A stretch of 64,000 nucleotides of DNA from Amorphus orientalis (GTDB taxonomy: Bacteria; Pseudomonadota; Alphaproteobacteria; Rhizobiales; Amorphaceae). The position numbers and the translations under genes were made by a program. The notes under the pieces are model-generated. The model was not told where the DNA came from. It searched no databases and saw only the letters and a list, made by a program, of their open reading frames with translations. Shown here in pieces: positions 17,723 to 26,328 of the stretch (position 1 is the first letter of the stretch; each line of letters starts with the position of its first letter). The stretch spans positions 1,268,001-1,332,000 of the forward strand of contig NZ_JAUSUL010000001.1 in NCBI RefSeq assembly GCF_030814015.1. Direction: 5' to 3'.

Positions 17723-18187
17723 ATGGAGAGCGAGGTCGAAACGCGGTTGTCGGCCGGCAAGGTCGACCGGTGGATCAGCTACAAGATCCGTCTTGCGCAG
17801 ATCCTCGCCTATCGCGCGTTCGAGGAGCGGATGGCCGACGAGGGGCGGGCGCCGCGCTATCTCGGGCTGCTCAGCGTGATCGAGGCGCATCCCGGACAGC
17901 CCCAGAGCCGGCTCGCGGAGGCGGTCGCCCTGCGCCGGTCCAGTCTCGTCACCATCATCGATCAGCTTCAGGCGGACGGCCTCGTCGAGCGGCGGGCGTC
18001 GGAGACCGATCGCCGGGTCAACGGGATCTGGCTGACCGTGGAGGGTCAGCGGACCGTGCGGACACTGCGCAAGGCCGCCCGGGAGCACGAGAACCGCCTC
18101 ACGGAGGGGCTGAGCGAGAGGGACGTCGAGCAGCTTGCGGATTCGCTGGATCACATCGTTGCGAACCTCGCGCGCATGATGGACTGA
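17723..18187 (+). CDS. MarR family transcriptional regulator
   Basis: This protein is 154 residues long from the ATG at 17723, or 171 if the ATG at 17672 is used. The winged-HTH core is LLSVIEAHPGQPQSRLAEAV, then LRRSSLVTIIDQLQADGLVE and RRASETDRRVNGIWLT, the MarR wing with the DxR motif. I prefer 17723 because the perfect palindrome ends one base before 17672, which would put the operator in the untranslated leader, and because the shorter form has the usual MarR length. It is divergent from the CoA-ligase operon and probably represses it. Confidence 0.8.
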   Translation: MESEVETRLSAGKVDRWISYKIRLAQILAYRAFEERMADEGRAPRYLGLLSVIEAHPGQPQSRLAEAVALRRSSLVTIIDQLQADGLVERRASETDRRVNGIWLTVEGQRTVRTLRKAAREHENRLTEGLSERDVEQLADSLDHIVANLARMMD

Positions 18188-18338
18188 CGGCCGGGAAAGG
18201 CAGGGCCGGTTGCGCCGGACGGCTCTTCCTTTTTTGCGTTCTCCCGGCGATCGCGGCGCCTCTCCCGTCTTGGGGCCGGACCTTCCGCCACCTATATGCG
18301 GCAAGGTTTTTGTTCGGCTGGTCTCCCGGGAGGATAGA

Positions 18339-19154
18339 ATGTTCGACACGCGCAAGCTTCTGGATCAGTTCCTGGGAGCCGGCGGGATATCCGACGCGCT
18401 GGGTCAGAACCGGCTGCCGCAGACGCAGCAGGGTCAGCCGCCTCAGTCCGGCGGACAATCCAGCGGCCCGGCTGCCAATCTGCAGAACGTGCCCGGCGGC
18501 GATCTGGTCGGGCGCGTGCTCAACAGCGGTGCGCTCGGCGGAGCGGCGGCCGGTGGCCTGGTCACCCTGCTGATGACCAACAAGAAGAGCCGCAAGATGG
18601 CCGGCAGCGTGGTCAAGTACGGCGCGCTCGCAGCCCTCGGCGGGCTGGCCTACAAGGCCTATTCCGACTGGCAGAGCGGCAAGTCGGTCGGCGCGACCCA
18701 GGCCGAAGCCGCGGCGACCCCGACGCCGCCTCCGCCGCCGGACAACTCCGCCTTCGCCGGACACGCCGATCCGGGCGAACAGAGCGAGCTGAGCCTGGCG
18801 CTGCTGCGCGCGACGATCGCGGCCGCCAAGGCGGACGGCCATATCGACCAGGAAGAGCAGTCGCGCATCTTCGGGTTTCTCGATCAGGTGGATCTGGACA
18901 CCGAGGCCAAGGCCTTCGTGATGGACGAGCTGCGCGCGCCCCTCGACGTGGACGCCGTCGCCAAGCCGGCGACCAATCAGGAAATCGCAGCGGAGATCTA
19001 TGCCGCGTCGCTTCTGATCATCGATGAGGCGAACCCGGCGGAGAAGGGCTATCTGGCTATGCTCGCTGCCCGGCTGCGGCTTCCCGACGACCTGATCGCT
19101 CATCTGCACGCGTCGGTGGACGGGGCCAAGGCCGTTCCTGCCGAGGGGTCGTGA
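18339..19154 (+). CDS. DUF533 (YebE-like, TerB-fold) protein
   Basis: This 271-residue protein has an N-terminal low-complexity Gln/Gly/Pro part (residues about 20-55), a hydrophobic Gly/Ala segment (GALGGAAAGGLVTLLMTNKK and KYGALAALGGLAYKAYSDWQ) and a C-terminal all-helical TerB-like domain (LLRATIAAAKADGHIDQEEQ). This is the DUF533/YebE layout; function is unknown, and an envelope location is inferred from the membrane segment. The ATG at 18339 has the strong site GGGAGGATAGA. The ASCH gene follows closely. Confidence 0.8.
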   Translation: MFDTRKLLDQFLGAGGISDALGQNRLPQTQQGQPPQSGGQSSGPAANLQNVPGGDLVGRVLNSGALGGAAAGGLVTLLMTNKKSRKMAGSVVKYGALAALGGLAYKAYSDWQSGKSVGATQAEAAATPTPPPPPDNSAFAGHADPGEQSELSLALLRATIAAAKADGHIDQEEQSRIFGFLDQVDLDTEAKAFVMDELRAPLDVDAVAKPATNQEIAAEIYAASLLIIDEANPAEKGYLAMLAARLRLPDDLIAHLHASVDGAKAVPAEGS

Positions 19155-19219
19155 GCGCCGGTCCCGCGAACGGGCATCCGGATCTGCCGCAAAGCGTGGA
19201 AGGACGCGCGGGTATCCCC

Positions 19220-19636
19220 ATGAACTCCGATGAGTTGGAGGCGCTCAAACGGCGCTATCCGACGGCCGAGACGTTCCGGTTCGGCGACAGTGCCGAACTG
19301 TGCGAAACGCTGCTGTCCCTGGTGCGTGCGGGAAAGAAGGTCGCGACCTGCGGTGCGCTGCGGGAGTTCGAGAACGGCGAGCCCATGCCGGCGATCGGCC
19401 GGCGGGACATCGCGCTGAAATGGGACGGCACGCCGGCGGTGGTCATCGAGACGGTCGAACTGGTCCAGTGCCGGTTCGACGAGGTGACCGAAGCGATGGC
19501 GCTCGCCGAGGGCGAGGACGACAGCCTCGAGGGCTGGCGCGAAGGTCATCGCGCCTATTTCGAGCGCAATGGCGGGTTCTCCCCGGACATGCCGATCGTC
19601 TGGGAGCGGTTCGTCCTGATCGAAGATCTGGGCTGA
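19220..19636 (+). CDS. ASCH domain protein
   Basis: This 138-residue protein has an ASCH fold, a PUA-like RNA- or nucleotide-binding beta barrel. The core features are ETFRFGDSAELCETLLSLVR, GKKVATCGALREFENGE and the C-terminal WERFVLIEDLG. A GTG at 19151 that overlaps the stop of the DUF533 gene would add 23 residues unlike the family, so the ATG at 19220 is preferred but not proven. It is probably cotranscribed with the DUF533 gene. Its substrate is unknown. Confidence 0.7.
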   Translation: MNSDELEALKRRYPTAETFRFGDSAELCETLLSLVRAGKKVATCGALREFENGEPMPAIGRRDIALKWDGTPAVVIETVELVQCRFDEVTEAMALAEGEDDSLEGWREGHRAYFERNGGFSPDMPIVWERFVLIEDLG

Positions 19637-19692
19637 GAAAATCGGGCCAAGCTTGACCGCGGGTCGCGACGGGGAGAGCCCGGTCGTCTGAG

Positions 19693-20490
19693 CTAGACGA
19701 GCTGGCGGCTGACGGATCCGGCTGCCTTCTTCAGGATCGGCAGGAACCGATCCAGAAGATCCGTCGTGGAAAGCCGGTCGACGTGGCCGCCGATGTTCAT
19801 GGCGGCGACGATCCTGTCGTCATAGCGCCTGACCGGGACGGACAGGGAGCGGAAGCCGTCCTCGGCCTCCTGATCGGCCAGCGAATAGCCGCGCTCCCGG
19901 TCGGCGACGATCGTCTCGAACAGGGACCGGCGGTCGGTGACGGTGAACTCCGTCTGCTTCTCGATCTCCATGGCGTCGAGCCTGTCGCGCAGGGCGTCGT
20001 CGTCGTAGCCGCCCAGAAGCACCCGTCCGACGGAGGTGCAGAAGAGGGGCAGCCGGTAGCCCACGTCGATGCCGCCGGAAAACACCCGGGCCGGGCTCGC
20101 CCGGGCAATGAAGACGGCCTCGTCGCCGTCGGCGATGGCCAGCGAACAGACCTCCCGCGCCTCCGCGGCGACCTCGTCCATCACCGGCTGCAGCACCGAG
20201 ACGATCTGGTTGGACGACAGATAGCCGGAGGCCAGCCGCAGCACCGAGGGGCAAAGCTCGAAATATTTCCCGTCGCCGCGCACGTAGCCGCAGCGCTGGA
20301 GCGTGATCAGGATGCGCCGCGCCGTAGCCCGGGACAGGTCGGCCGCCTTCGCGATGTCGCTGAGGGTCGTGGGGCCTGGGCCGCGCCCGAACGCCTCGAT
20401 GACCCGAAGACCGCGATCCAGGCTCTCGACGAAGTCGGGATCCTTGCGGCGGGCTTCGAGCTGCTCCTCTGTGCGATTCACGCGCGGCAT
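19693..20490 (-). CDS. IclR family regulator (PcaR/PobR-like group)
   Basis: This 265-residue regulator begins MPRVNRTEEQLEARRKDPDF followed by VESLDRGLRVIEAFG, the start typical of the PcaR/PcaU/PobR branch that controls aromatic catabolism. The winged HTH (TLSDIAKAADLSRATARRIL) is followed by an IclR effector domain. An upstream in-frame extension to 20775 has atypical composition and is rejected. It diverges from the Rieske oxygenase gene across 338 bp containing a 15-bp palindrome. A matching site stands in front of the GS-like gene 12 kb away, so it may control both ends of the catabolic cluster. Confidence 0.85.
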   Translation of the reverse strand: MPRVNRTEEQLEARRKDPDFVESLDRGLRVIEAFGRGPGPTTLSDIAKAADLSRATARRILITLQRCGYVRGDGKYFELCPSVLRLASGYLSSNQIVSVLQPVMDEVAAEAREVCSLAIADGDEAVFIARASPARVFSGGIDVGYRLPLFCTSVGRVLLGGYDDDALRDRLDAMEIEKQTEFTVTDRRSLFETIVADRERGYSLADQEAEDGFRSLSVPVRRYDDRIVAAMNIGGHVDRLSTTDLLDRFLPILKKAAGSVSRQLV

Positions 20491-20828
20491 CTGATCCTTC
20501 GACAGGCTGGCTCCCGCCGCAGGAACAGCGGGACGACTGTGCAGCAGCACCGGTCTTCTATGCACCATCGGCGACGGAATGCGCCACCCGCAGAAGCATC
20601 GGACGGCGGATTTCCGCAGGCCGGACCGCTGCGGTCCATGGCCATCTGAGGCGGTTATAGGCTGGAGCTGCTCAAAAAGAGGGCTTGCGCACGGCCACAC
20701 CTGTTTTAGAATTCGCACAGACGTTCGTTGAACGAACAAATCGATGGCCCGAGCCGGCCGAGTGCGTTGGGGCACGGCACCCCGTGCCGAGGGCCTCGCC
20801 CAAATCTGAAACGTGGAGGAATGGCGCC
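20491..20828. other. Divergent regulatory region IclR / Rieske oxygenase
   Basis: The gap contains no credible gene. A possible promoter for the Rieske gene is TTGCGC (20685-20690), a 16-bp spacer and TAGAAT (20707-20712). The IclR-type operator follows at 20723-20737, just downstream of the expected transcription start. A GGAGGA ribosome-binding site at 20815-20820 sets the Rieske start at 20829. Confidence 0.55.
20723..20737. promoter_or_regulatory. IclR-type operator, left copy
   Basis: GTTCGTT-G-AACGAAC is a perfect 15-bp palindrome, in half-site notation GTTCG-N5-CGAAC. It lies downstream of the putative Rieske promoter, where a bound regulator would block transcription. The second copy of the same layout is at 32761-32775. 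Confidence 0.65.
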
Positions 20829-22196
20829 ATGATGAGCCAGGAGATGAACGACCTCATCACCCGCATCGGGCCGAACGAGCCCTGCGGCAAGCTCATGCGC
20901 CAGTACTGGCAGCCGGCCGCGCTCGCGGTGGAGCTGGACGACGAGCGTCCGCTGCGCAAGGTGCGGCTTCTCGGCGAGGACTTCGTTCTGTTTCGTGACG
21001 AAGAGGGGCGCTACGGGCTTCTGGACCGGGATTGTCCGCATCGCGGCGCCGACCTTGCGTTCGGTCGCCTGGAAGGCGGCGGCCTGCGCTGTTCGTTCCA
21101 TGGCTGGCTGTTCGATGTGGAAGGCAACTGCCTGGAGACCCCGGCGGAGCCGGCCAAGTCGCGGATGTGCGAAAACATCAAGCAGCGCGCGTTCCCGGTC
21201 GTCGAGCGCGCCGGCATTCTGTGGGCCTATCTCGGCGAGGGCGAGCCGCCGGCGTTTCCGCAGCTCGACTGTTTCGTCGCGCCGGACACCCACGTCTTCG
21301 CGTTCAAGGGTCTGTGGGACTGCAACTGGCTGCAGGCCATGGAGGTCGGCATCGATCCGGCCCACGCGTCCTTCCTGCACCGCTTCTTCGAGGACGAGGA
21401 CGTCCGCCAGTCCTACGGCAAGCAGTTCCGCGGGGCGTCTTCCGGCACCGAGCTGCCGATGACGAAGATCCTGCGCGAGTACGACCGGCCGATCATCAAT
21501 GTCGAGCACACCGAATACGGTCTGCGGCTGATCGCGCTGCGCCAGCTCGACGAAGAGCGGACCCACGTCCGCGTGACCAACCAGATCTTCCCGCACGGGA
21601 TCGTCATTCCGCTGAGCCAGGAGATGACGATCACCCAGTGGCACGTCCCCGTGGACGACACCCACTGCTACTGGTTCTCGGTGTTCACCAGTTACACCGG
21701 CGCGGTCGACAAGGAGAAGATGCGCGAGCAGCGGCTGGAGCTGATCGAGCCGCCGGAGTACCGCTCGCGCCGCAACAAGTCGAACGACTACGGGTTCGAC
21801 CCGCACGAGCAGGCCCACGAGACCTATACGGGCATGGGCGCGGACATCAACGTCCACGACCAGTGGGCGGTCGAATCGATGGGGCCGATCCAGGACCGCA
21901 CCCGCGAGCATCTCGGCCAGTCCGACAAGGCGATCATCCAGTACCGGCGTCTGCTGCGGAAGGAGATCGAGAAGGTCGGCAACGGCGAAACGCCGCTTAT
22001 GGTGCTGGAGGAGCCGGAGGCGCGCAGCGTCCAGGGCCCGGCGACCATGGACGGCATCGGGCCGACCAACGGCTGGGAGACCTACTGGATGGAGGTCGAT
22101 GTCAGCCGGCGCCGCGGGGCGCCTTGGATGGCCGCCGCGCCGGAGGAACAGGCCGGGGACGAAGACGGGGCGCCCAAGCTCCGGTCGGTCAGTTGA
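20829..22196 (+). CDS. Rieske [2Fe-2S] aromatic-ring oxygenase, large subunit
   Basis: This 455-residue protein resembles the phthalate-4,5-dioxygenase-type oxygenases. The Rieske cluster ligands are Cys69, His71, Cys88 and His91 (CPHRGADLAFG and CSFHGW). The mononuclear iron motif D-x2-H-x4-H is Asp176, His179 and His184. Such enzymes hydroxylate or demethylate aromatic and N-containing compounds and need an electron-transfer reductase, which is not encoded nearby. The start at 20829 lies 8 nt after GGAGGA. It is the first gene right of the IclR operator, and a perfect hairpin follows its stop, so it may be partly insulated from the ABC genes. Confidence 0.85.
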   Translation: MMSQEMNDLITRIGPNEPCGKLMRQYWQPAALAVELDDERPLRKVRLLGEDFVLFRDEEGRYGLLDRDCPHRGADLAFGRLEGGGLRCSFHGWLFDVEGNCLETPAEPAKSRMCENIKQRAFPVVERAGILWAYLGEGEPPAFPQLDCFVAPDTHVFAFKGLWDCNWLQAMEVGIDPAHASFLHRFFEDEDVRQSYGKQFRGASSGTELPMTKILREYDRPIINVEHTEYGLRLIALRQLDEERTHVRVTNQIFPHGIVIPLSQEMTITQWHVPVDDTHCYWFSVFTSYTGAVDKEKMREQRLELIEPPEYRSRRNKSNDYGFDPHEQAHETYTGMGADINVHDQWAVESMGPIQDRTREHLGQSDKAIIQYRRLLRKEIEKVGNGETPLMVLEEPEARSVQGPATMDGIGPTNGWETYWMEVDVSRRRGAPWMAAAPEEQAGDEDGAPKLRSVS

Positions 22197-22199
22197 TGG

Positions 22200-22219
22200 G
22201 CCGCGCCGATCGGCGCGGC
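22200..22219 (+). terminator. Hairpin after the Rieske oxygenase gene
   Basis: GCCGCGCC-GATC-GGCGCGGC is fully self-complementary over 20 bp and starts 4 bp after the stop. It has no T-run; it may end or attenuate the Rieske transcript. Confidence 0.5.
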
Positions 22220-22380
22220 ATGAATTCGAAATTCCGTGAAATTTTCAGTGTCCGCAACCTGCGGCAGCAGACGGGGTGCGGCCAGATTTCACGGGAGGGC
22301 TGGGGAGGGAGCGGCACGGGACTTGCTGAGATCCAGCGACCCGCACGCCGTCCCGGCCACAAGGGCCGGATCTAATCGAT

Positions 22381-22400
22381 TTTCGGTTTTAAAATCGAAA
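22381..22400. promoter_or_regulatory. AT-rich palindrome upstream of first ABC binding protein
   Basis: TTTCGGTTTTAAAATCGAAA is a 20-bp dyad with a single mismatched pair, 71 bp before the binding-protein start, in an otherwise GC-rich region. It may be an operator or overlap the promoter of the ABC operon. Its half-sites (TTCG...CGAA) resemble the IclR-type sites, but the spacer is 5 bp longer. Confidence 0.5.
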
Positions 22401-22471
22401 TTTTCCATCGTATCGTTCCCCGAGCCTCAAGGACCGGACGAAGTCCGGCTCGGTATCCAGAGGAGAAAATC

Positions 22472-23635
22472 ATGTCAAGACTTGCAGCGACCCTTTTGGC
22501 AACGGCGATCTTCGCCGGATCCGCGGCCGCCGCGGAGCCCCTGAAGCTCGGTTTTGTCGCGCCGATGTCCGGTGCCCAGGCCGAATACGGGCTTCAGATG
22601 ATGAACGGGATGAAGACCTACATGGCGCAGCACGGCGACAGCGTCGCCGATCGCCCGATCGAGATCATCGTGAAGGATTCCGGCGGCCCGAACCCGGATG
22701 TCGCCAAGCGGCTGACCCAGGAGCTGATCGTCCGCGACAAGGTCGACTTCCTGGTGGGCTACGGCTTCAGCCCGAACGCCTTCGCCGCCGCGCCGCTGGC
22801 AACCGAATCCGAGACGCCTCTGATCATTTTCAACGCGGCCTCGTCGACGATCCCGCTGAAGTCGCCCTACATCGCCCGCGTCTCGATGACGCTCGCCCAG
22901 CATGCCTACGGTATCGCCAAGTGGGCGAACGAGCAGGACATTCAGAAGGTCTACACGCTCTACGCCGACTACGCGCCGGGCCAGGACGCCAACAAGCAGT
23001 TCAAGAAGATCTTCACCGCCGAGGGCGGCGAGATCGTGGGCGAGATCGGCGTGCCGCTGTCCAGCCCGGACTTCGGTCCGTACATGCAGCGCATCAAGGA
23101 CGCCCAGCCGGACGCGGTGTTCATGTGGTTCCCGTCGGGCGAGCTGGCGAACACGATGCTCAAGTCCTACCGCGAGCGCGGCCTCGAGGAAGCCGGCATC
23201 CGCGCGCTCGGCACCAGCGATCTGGTCGACGACCATTCGCTGGACTCCATGGGCGAGGACGCCGTGGGTCTGATCACGTCGGCCCACTATTCCGCCGCCC
23301 ACGACAGCGAGCTGAACAAGGCGTTCGTGGAGACCTATGCCGAAATCGACCCGGACACCCGTCCGAACTTCATGGCCGTTGCGGCCTATGACGGGCTGGC
23401 GGCGATCTACAAGGTCACCGAGGACCTTGGCGGCGACGTTTCCAATGGCGAGAAGGTGATGGAGCTCCTTACGGGCATGACCTTCGAGAGCCCGCGCGGC
23501 CCGATCGAGATCAGCTCGGAGGACCGCGACATCGTCCAGAACATCTATATCCGCGAGACCAAGGACACCGGCGAGGGGCTTTACAACATCGAGTTCCAGA
23601 CGATGCCGATGGTCGTGGATCAGGGTAAGGAATAG
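22472..23635 (+). CDS. Branched-chain-type ABC substrate-binding protein 1
   Basis: This 387-residue periplasmic binding protein of the LivK/Peripla_BP_6 type has a signal peptide ending SAAAAEP and mature start LKLGFVAPMSGAQAEYG. It delivers ligand to the LivHM permease encoded downstream. It is a close paralogue of the protein at 27216: both have 387 residues and share DVAKRL.QELIVRDKVD and a C-terminal SPRGPI.I...RDIVQNIY block. AGGAG at 22461-22465 fixes the start. The ligand is unknown; an aromatic or amino-aromatic acid fits the neighbours. Confidence 0.85.
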   Translation: MSRLAATLLATAIFAGSAAAAEPLKLGFVAPMSGAQAEYGLQMMNGMKTYMAQHGDSVADRPIEIIVKDSGGPNPDVAKRLTQELIVRDKVDFLVGYGFSPNAFAAAPLATESETPLIIFNAASSTIPLKSPYIARVSMTLAQHAYGIAKWANEQDIQKVYTLYADYAPGQDANKQFKKIFTAEGGEIVGEIGVPLSSPDFGPYMQRIKDAQPDAVFMWFPSGELANTMLKSYRERGLEEAGIRALGTSDLVDDHSLDSMGEDAVGLITSAHYSAAHDSELNKAFVETYAEIDPDTRPNFMAVAAYDGLAAIYKVTEDLGGDVSNGEKVMELLTGMTFESPRGPIEISSEDRDIVQNIYIRETKDTGEGLYNIEFQTMPMVVDQGKE

Positions 23636-23647
23636 GTCGCAGTGAGC

Positions 23648-23671
23648 CCGGGCGCCGGCAACGGCGCCCGG
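23648..23671 (+). terminator. Intercistronic hairpin after binding protein 1
   Basis: A perfect 10-bp stem CCGGGCGCCG/CGGCGCCCGG is capped by a stable GCAA tetraloop, 13 bp after the stop. Lying between a binding protein and its permease, it probably stabilises the upstream mRNA or lowers read-through. Confidence 0.6.
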
Positions 23672-23759
23672 TGCACGTTTGGTAACAGCGTTCTCTCTGG
23701 CCGGGTGCTGCAGTCAGCTGCTGCGCCCGGTCCGGCCGGTTTCCGGAGGCTTACAGAGT

Positions 23760-24620
23760 ATGGGAATCGTCGTTTTCGACGGCCTGGCGTTCGGCGCACT
23801 TCTGTTTCTCATCAGCGTCGGCCTGTCGGTCACGATGGGGCTGATGAACTTCGTCAATCTCGCCCACGGCGCGTTCGCCATGGCCGGCGGCTATGCCGCG
23901 GCCGTGCTGATGAACGACTACGGGGCGCCGTTTCCGGTCGGCCTGGCGGCCGGCTTCCTGGCCGGCGCGGTGACCGGCGGCGTCATGGAGTTCTTCTTCA
24001 TCCGCCGGCTCTACCGCTCCCATCCGCTCGATCAGGTCCTGTTCACGATCGGGCTCGTGTTCGCCTCCATCGCGACCGTCACCTTCTTCTTCGGGCCGAC
24101 GATGCAGCGCTTCGTCATGCCGTCCTATCTGGACGGCAACGTCGCGCTGTTCGGAACCGACGTCAGCCGCTACCGGCTGTTTCTGATCGTGGTCGGGGTG
24201 ATCGTCGTCGGCGGCCTGCTTCTGGGTCTCAACCGGACCCGGTTCGGGGCGATGATCCGGGCGTCCGTGGACAACCAGCGCGTTGCCCAGGGCTCGGGCA
24301 TCAACGTCGACCGGCTCTTTCTGCTGACCTTCACCTTCGGCTGCGGCCTTGCCGGCTTCGGTGGCGCCCTGTCGCTCGGCATGCTGACCCTCAACCCGAT
24401 CTTTCCGCTGAAGTACATGGTCTACTTCCTGATGGTCGTGTGCGTCGGTGGGGCAGGGACCATCACCGGGCCGTTCCTGGCCGCGCTGCTGGTCGGCGTC
24501 GGCGACGTCGCGGGCAAGTACTACATCCCCGAAAGCGGCGGGTTCCTCATCTATCTGCTGATGCTCGGGCTGCTTCTGGCGCGCCCGCGCGGGCTGGTGG
24601 TCAAGCAGGGAGCGCATTGA
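23760..24620 (+). CDS. livH: Branched-chain-type ABC permease (LivH-like)
   Basis: This 286-residue inner-membrane permease has about eight hydrophobic segments. LivH-family features include SVTMGLMNFVNLAHGAFAMA near the N-terminus, RFGAMIRASVDNQRVAQGSG (cytoplasmic coupling loop) and GGAGTITGPFLAALL. The ATG at 23760 follows GGAGG; an upstream in-frame extension to 23679 is rejected. Its stop overlaps the start of livM by one base (TGATG). Confidence 0.9.
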   Translation: MGIVVFDGLAFGALLFLISVGLSVTMGLMNFVNLAHGAFAMAGGYAAAVLMNDYGAPFPVGLAAGFLAGAVTGGVMEFFFIRRLYRSHPLDQVLFTIGLVFASIATVTFFFGPTMQRFVMPSYLDGNVALFGTDVSRYRLFLIVVGVIVVGGLLLGLNRTRFGAMIRASVDNQRVAQGSGINVDRLFLLTFTFGCGLAGFGGALSLGMLTLNPIFPLKYMVYFLMVVCVGGAGTITGPFLAALLVGVGDVAGKYYIPESGGFLIYLLMLGLLLARPRGLVVKQGAH

Positions 24621-25576
24621 TGAAGCTCACCCTGTCCCGCTGGCAACTGCACGCGCTGGAAATCGCCTTCTGGCTGACGCTCGCCGCCTGCTTCTTCATC
24701 TTTCCCGACCGGCTCTATCTCCTGACCCAGATCCTGATCGCCGCCCTGTTCGCGATCTCGCTGGACATCGCCCTCGGCTATGCGGGCATCCTCACGCTGG
24801 GGCACGCGGTCTTCTTCGGCCTCGGCGCCTACGCGGCCGGACTTCTGGCGAAGGCGGGATGGGCGGAGCCCCTGTCCGGGCTTGTCCTCGCCTTCCTGCT
24901 GTGCGGCCTGATCGCCTACGTGCTCAGCGTCCTGGTGGTGAACGCGACGGAGTTGACCCAGTTGATGGTGACGATCGCGGTCGGCGCGATCTTCGCGGAG
25001 GTGGCGAACCAGGCGACGTCGATCACCGGCGGGTCGGACGGGCTGCAGGGCATTTCGATGTGGCCGATCTTCGGCATGTTCAGCTTCGACCTGTGGGGCA
25101 AGACCGCGTTCATCTACGCGTTCGTGGTGGTGCTTTTGTGCTTCCTGCTGGTGCGCCGCCTGCTGCAGTCGCCGTTCGGGCTGGCGCTGAAGGGCATCCA
25201 CGGCAACCGCAAGCGGATGCATGCGTTGGGCTCGCCGGTCTCGCGCCGGCTCAGGTTCGCCTACGCGGTCTCCGCCGCCCTTGCCGGCGTCGCCGGCGCG
25301 CTTCTCGCCCAGACCACGGAGTTCGTCGGACTGGACACGCTCAGCATCGACCGGTCGGCCATGGTTCTGATCATCCTGGTGCTCGGCGGAACCGGCCGGC
25401 TTTATGGCGGCATCATCGGCGCCATCGTCTACATGGTCGTCCACGACGTCTTCGCCGACCTGAGCCCCGAATACTGGATGTTCTGGCTCGGGCTGTTCCT
25501 GATGGCGATCGTGATGATCGGCTCCGGCGGCATCCTCGGCGGGCTGTCGCGCTTCGTAAGGACGGATCGGACATGA
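24620..25576 (+). CDS. livM: Branched-chain-type ABC permease (LivM-like)
   Basis: This 318-residue inner-membrane permease shows LivM signatures: SLDIALGYAGILTLGHAVFF and GSDGLQGI in the middle, the coupling loop LLQSPFGLALKGIHGNRKRM, and GGTGRLYGGIIGAIVY near the C-terminus. It forms the heterodimeric channel with LivH. The start codon overlaps the livH stop, and its own end overlaps livG by 4 bp, so the set is tightly coupled. Confidence 0.9.
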   Translation: MKLTLSRWQLHALEIAFWLTLAACFFIFPDRLYLLTQILIAALFAISLDIALGYAGILTLGHAVFFGLGAYAAGLLAKAGWAEPLSGLVLAFLLCGLIAYVLSVLVVNATELTQLMVTIAVGAIFAEVANQATSITGGSDGLQGISMWPIFGMFSFDLWGKTAFIYAFVVVLLCFLLVRRLLQSPFGLALKGIHGNRKRMHALGSPVSRRLRFAYAVSAALAGVAGALLAQTTEFVGLDTLSIDRSAMVLIILVLGGTGRLYGGIIGAIVYMVVHDVFADLSPEYWMFWLGLFLMAIVMIGSGGILGGLSRFVRTDRT

Positions 25577-26328
25577 GCGCGACACCGGCCCTCAGCGTCT
25601 CCGGCCTGACCGTCGCCTTCGGCGGCATCGTGGCCGTGAACAATGTCACCCTCGATCTGCCGGTCGGCGCGCGCTCCGCGCTGATCGGGCCGAACGGGGC
25701 CGGCAAGACCACCTTCGTCAATCTGCTCACCGGCACCCTGAAGCCGACGGCCGGGACCATCCGGATCGGCGACAAGGACGTGACCCGGCTCGATACCCGC
25801 GCGCGGACCAAGCTGGGCCTCACCCGGACGTTCCAGATCAACACGCTCTTTCCGCACCTCACTCCGCTGGAATCGGTGAGCCTTGCGATCGCCGAACGCG
25901 AGGACAAGGGCGGGATCTGGTGGCGCCGGCTCGGCGGCTTCGGCGCGATCCGCGACGAGGCGGAGGCGCTCCTCACGCAGCTCCGGCTGATCGAACACGC
26001 CCGGACGCCGACCAACGAGCTCGCCTACGGCAAGCAGCGTCTTCTGGAGATCGCGCTCGCGCTCGCAGCCAAGCCGCGCATCCTGCTTCTGGACGAGCCG
26101 GCGGCCGGCATTCCCGCCGGTGAAAGCCGCGAGGTGTTCGAGGTGGTGGATGCGCTCCCGGACGACATCTCCGTGCTGTTCATCGAGCACGACATGCAGC
26201 TCGTTTTTCGCTTCGCGCGTCGGATCGTGGTGCTGACGTCGGGTGCGATCCTGACCGAAGGCACGCCCGACGAGATCCGCGCGAACGAAGAGGTGCGGGC
26301 CGCCTATCTTGGAGGCGCCCATGTCTGA
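25573..26328 (+). CDS. livG: Branched-chain-type ABC ATPase (LivG-like)
   Basis: This 251-residue ATPase has Walker A GPNGAGKTT, the Q-loop region TRTFQINTLFPHLTPLESVS (LivG-type), the signature segment LAYGKQRLLEIALALA in place of LSYG, and Walker B ILLLDEPAAGIP followed by IEHDMQLVF. It energises the LivHM permease. ATGA overlap with livM and an 8-bp overlap with livF show one operon. Confidence 0.9.
   Translation: MSATPALSVSGLTVAFGGIVAVNNVTLDLPVGARSALIGPNGAGKTTFVNLLTGTLKPTAGTIRIGDKDVTRLDTRARTKLGLTRTFQINTLFPHLTPLESVSLAIAEREDKGGIWWRRLGGFGAIRDEAEALLTQLRLIEHARTPTNELAYGKQRLLEIALALAAKPRILLLDEPAAGIPAGESREVFEVVDALPDDISVLFIEHDMQLVFRFARRIVVLTSGAILTEGTPDEIRANEEVRAAYLGGAHV

Noticed and set aside
20491-20775. 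N-terminal extension of the IclR regulator
   Set aside because: The extra 95 residues have no homology to the family and would cover the promoter and operator; the MPRVNRTEEQL start at 20490 gives the usual length.
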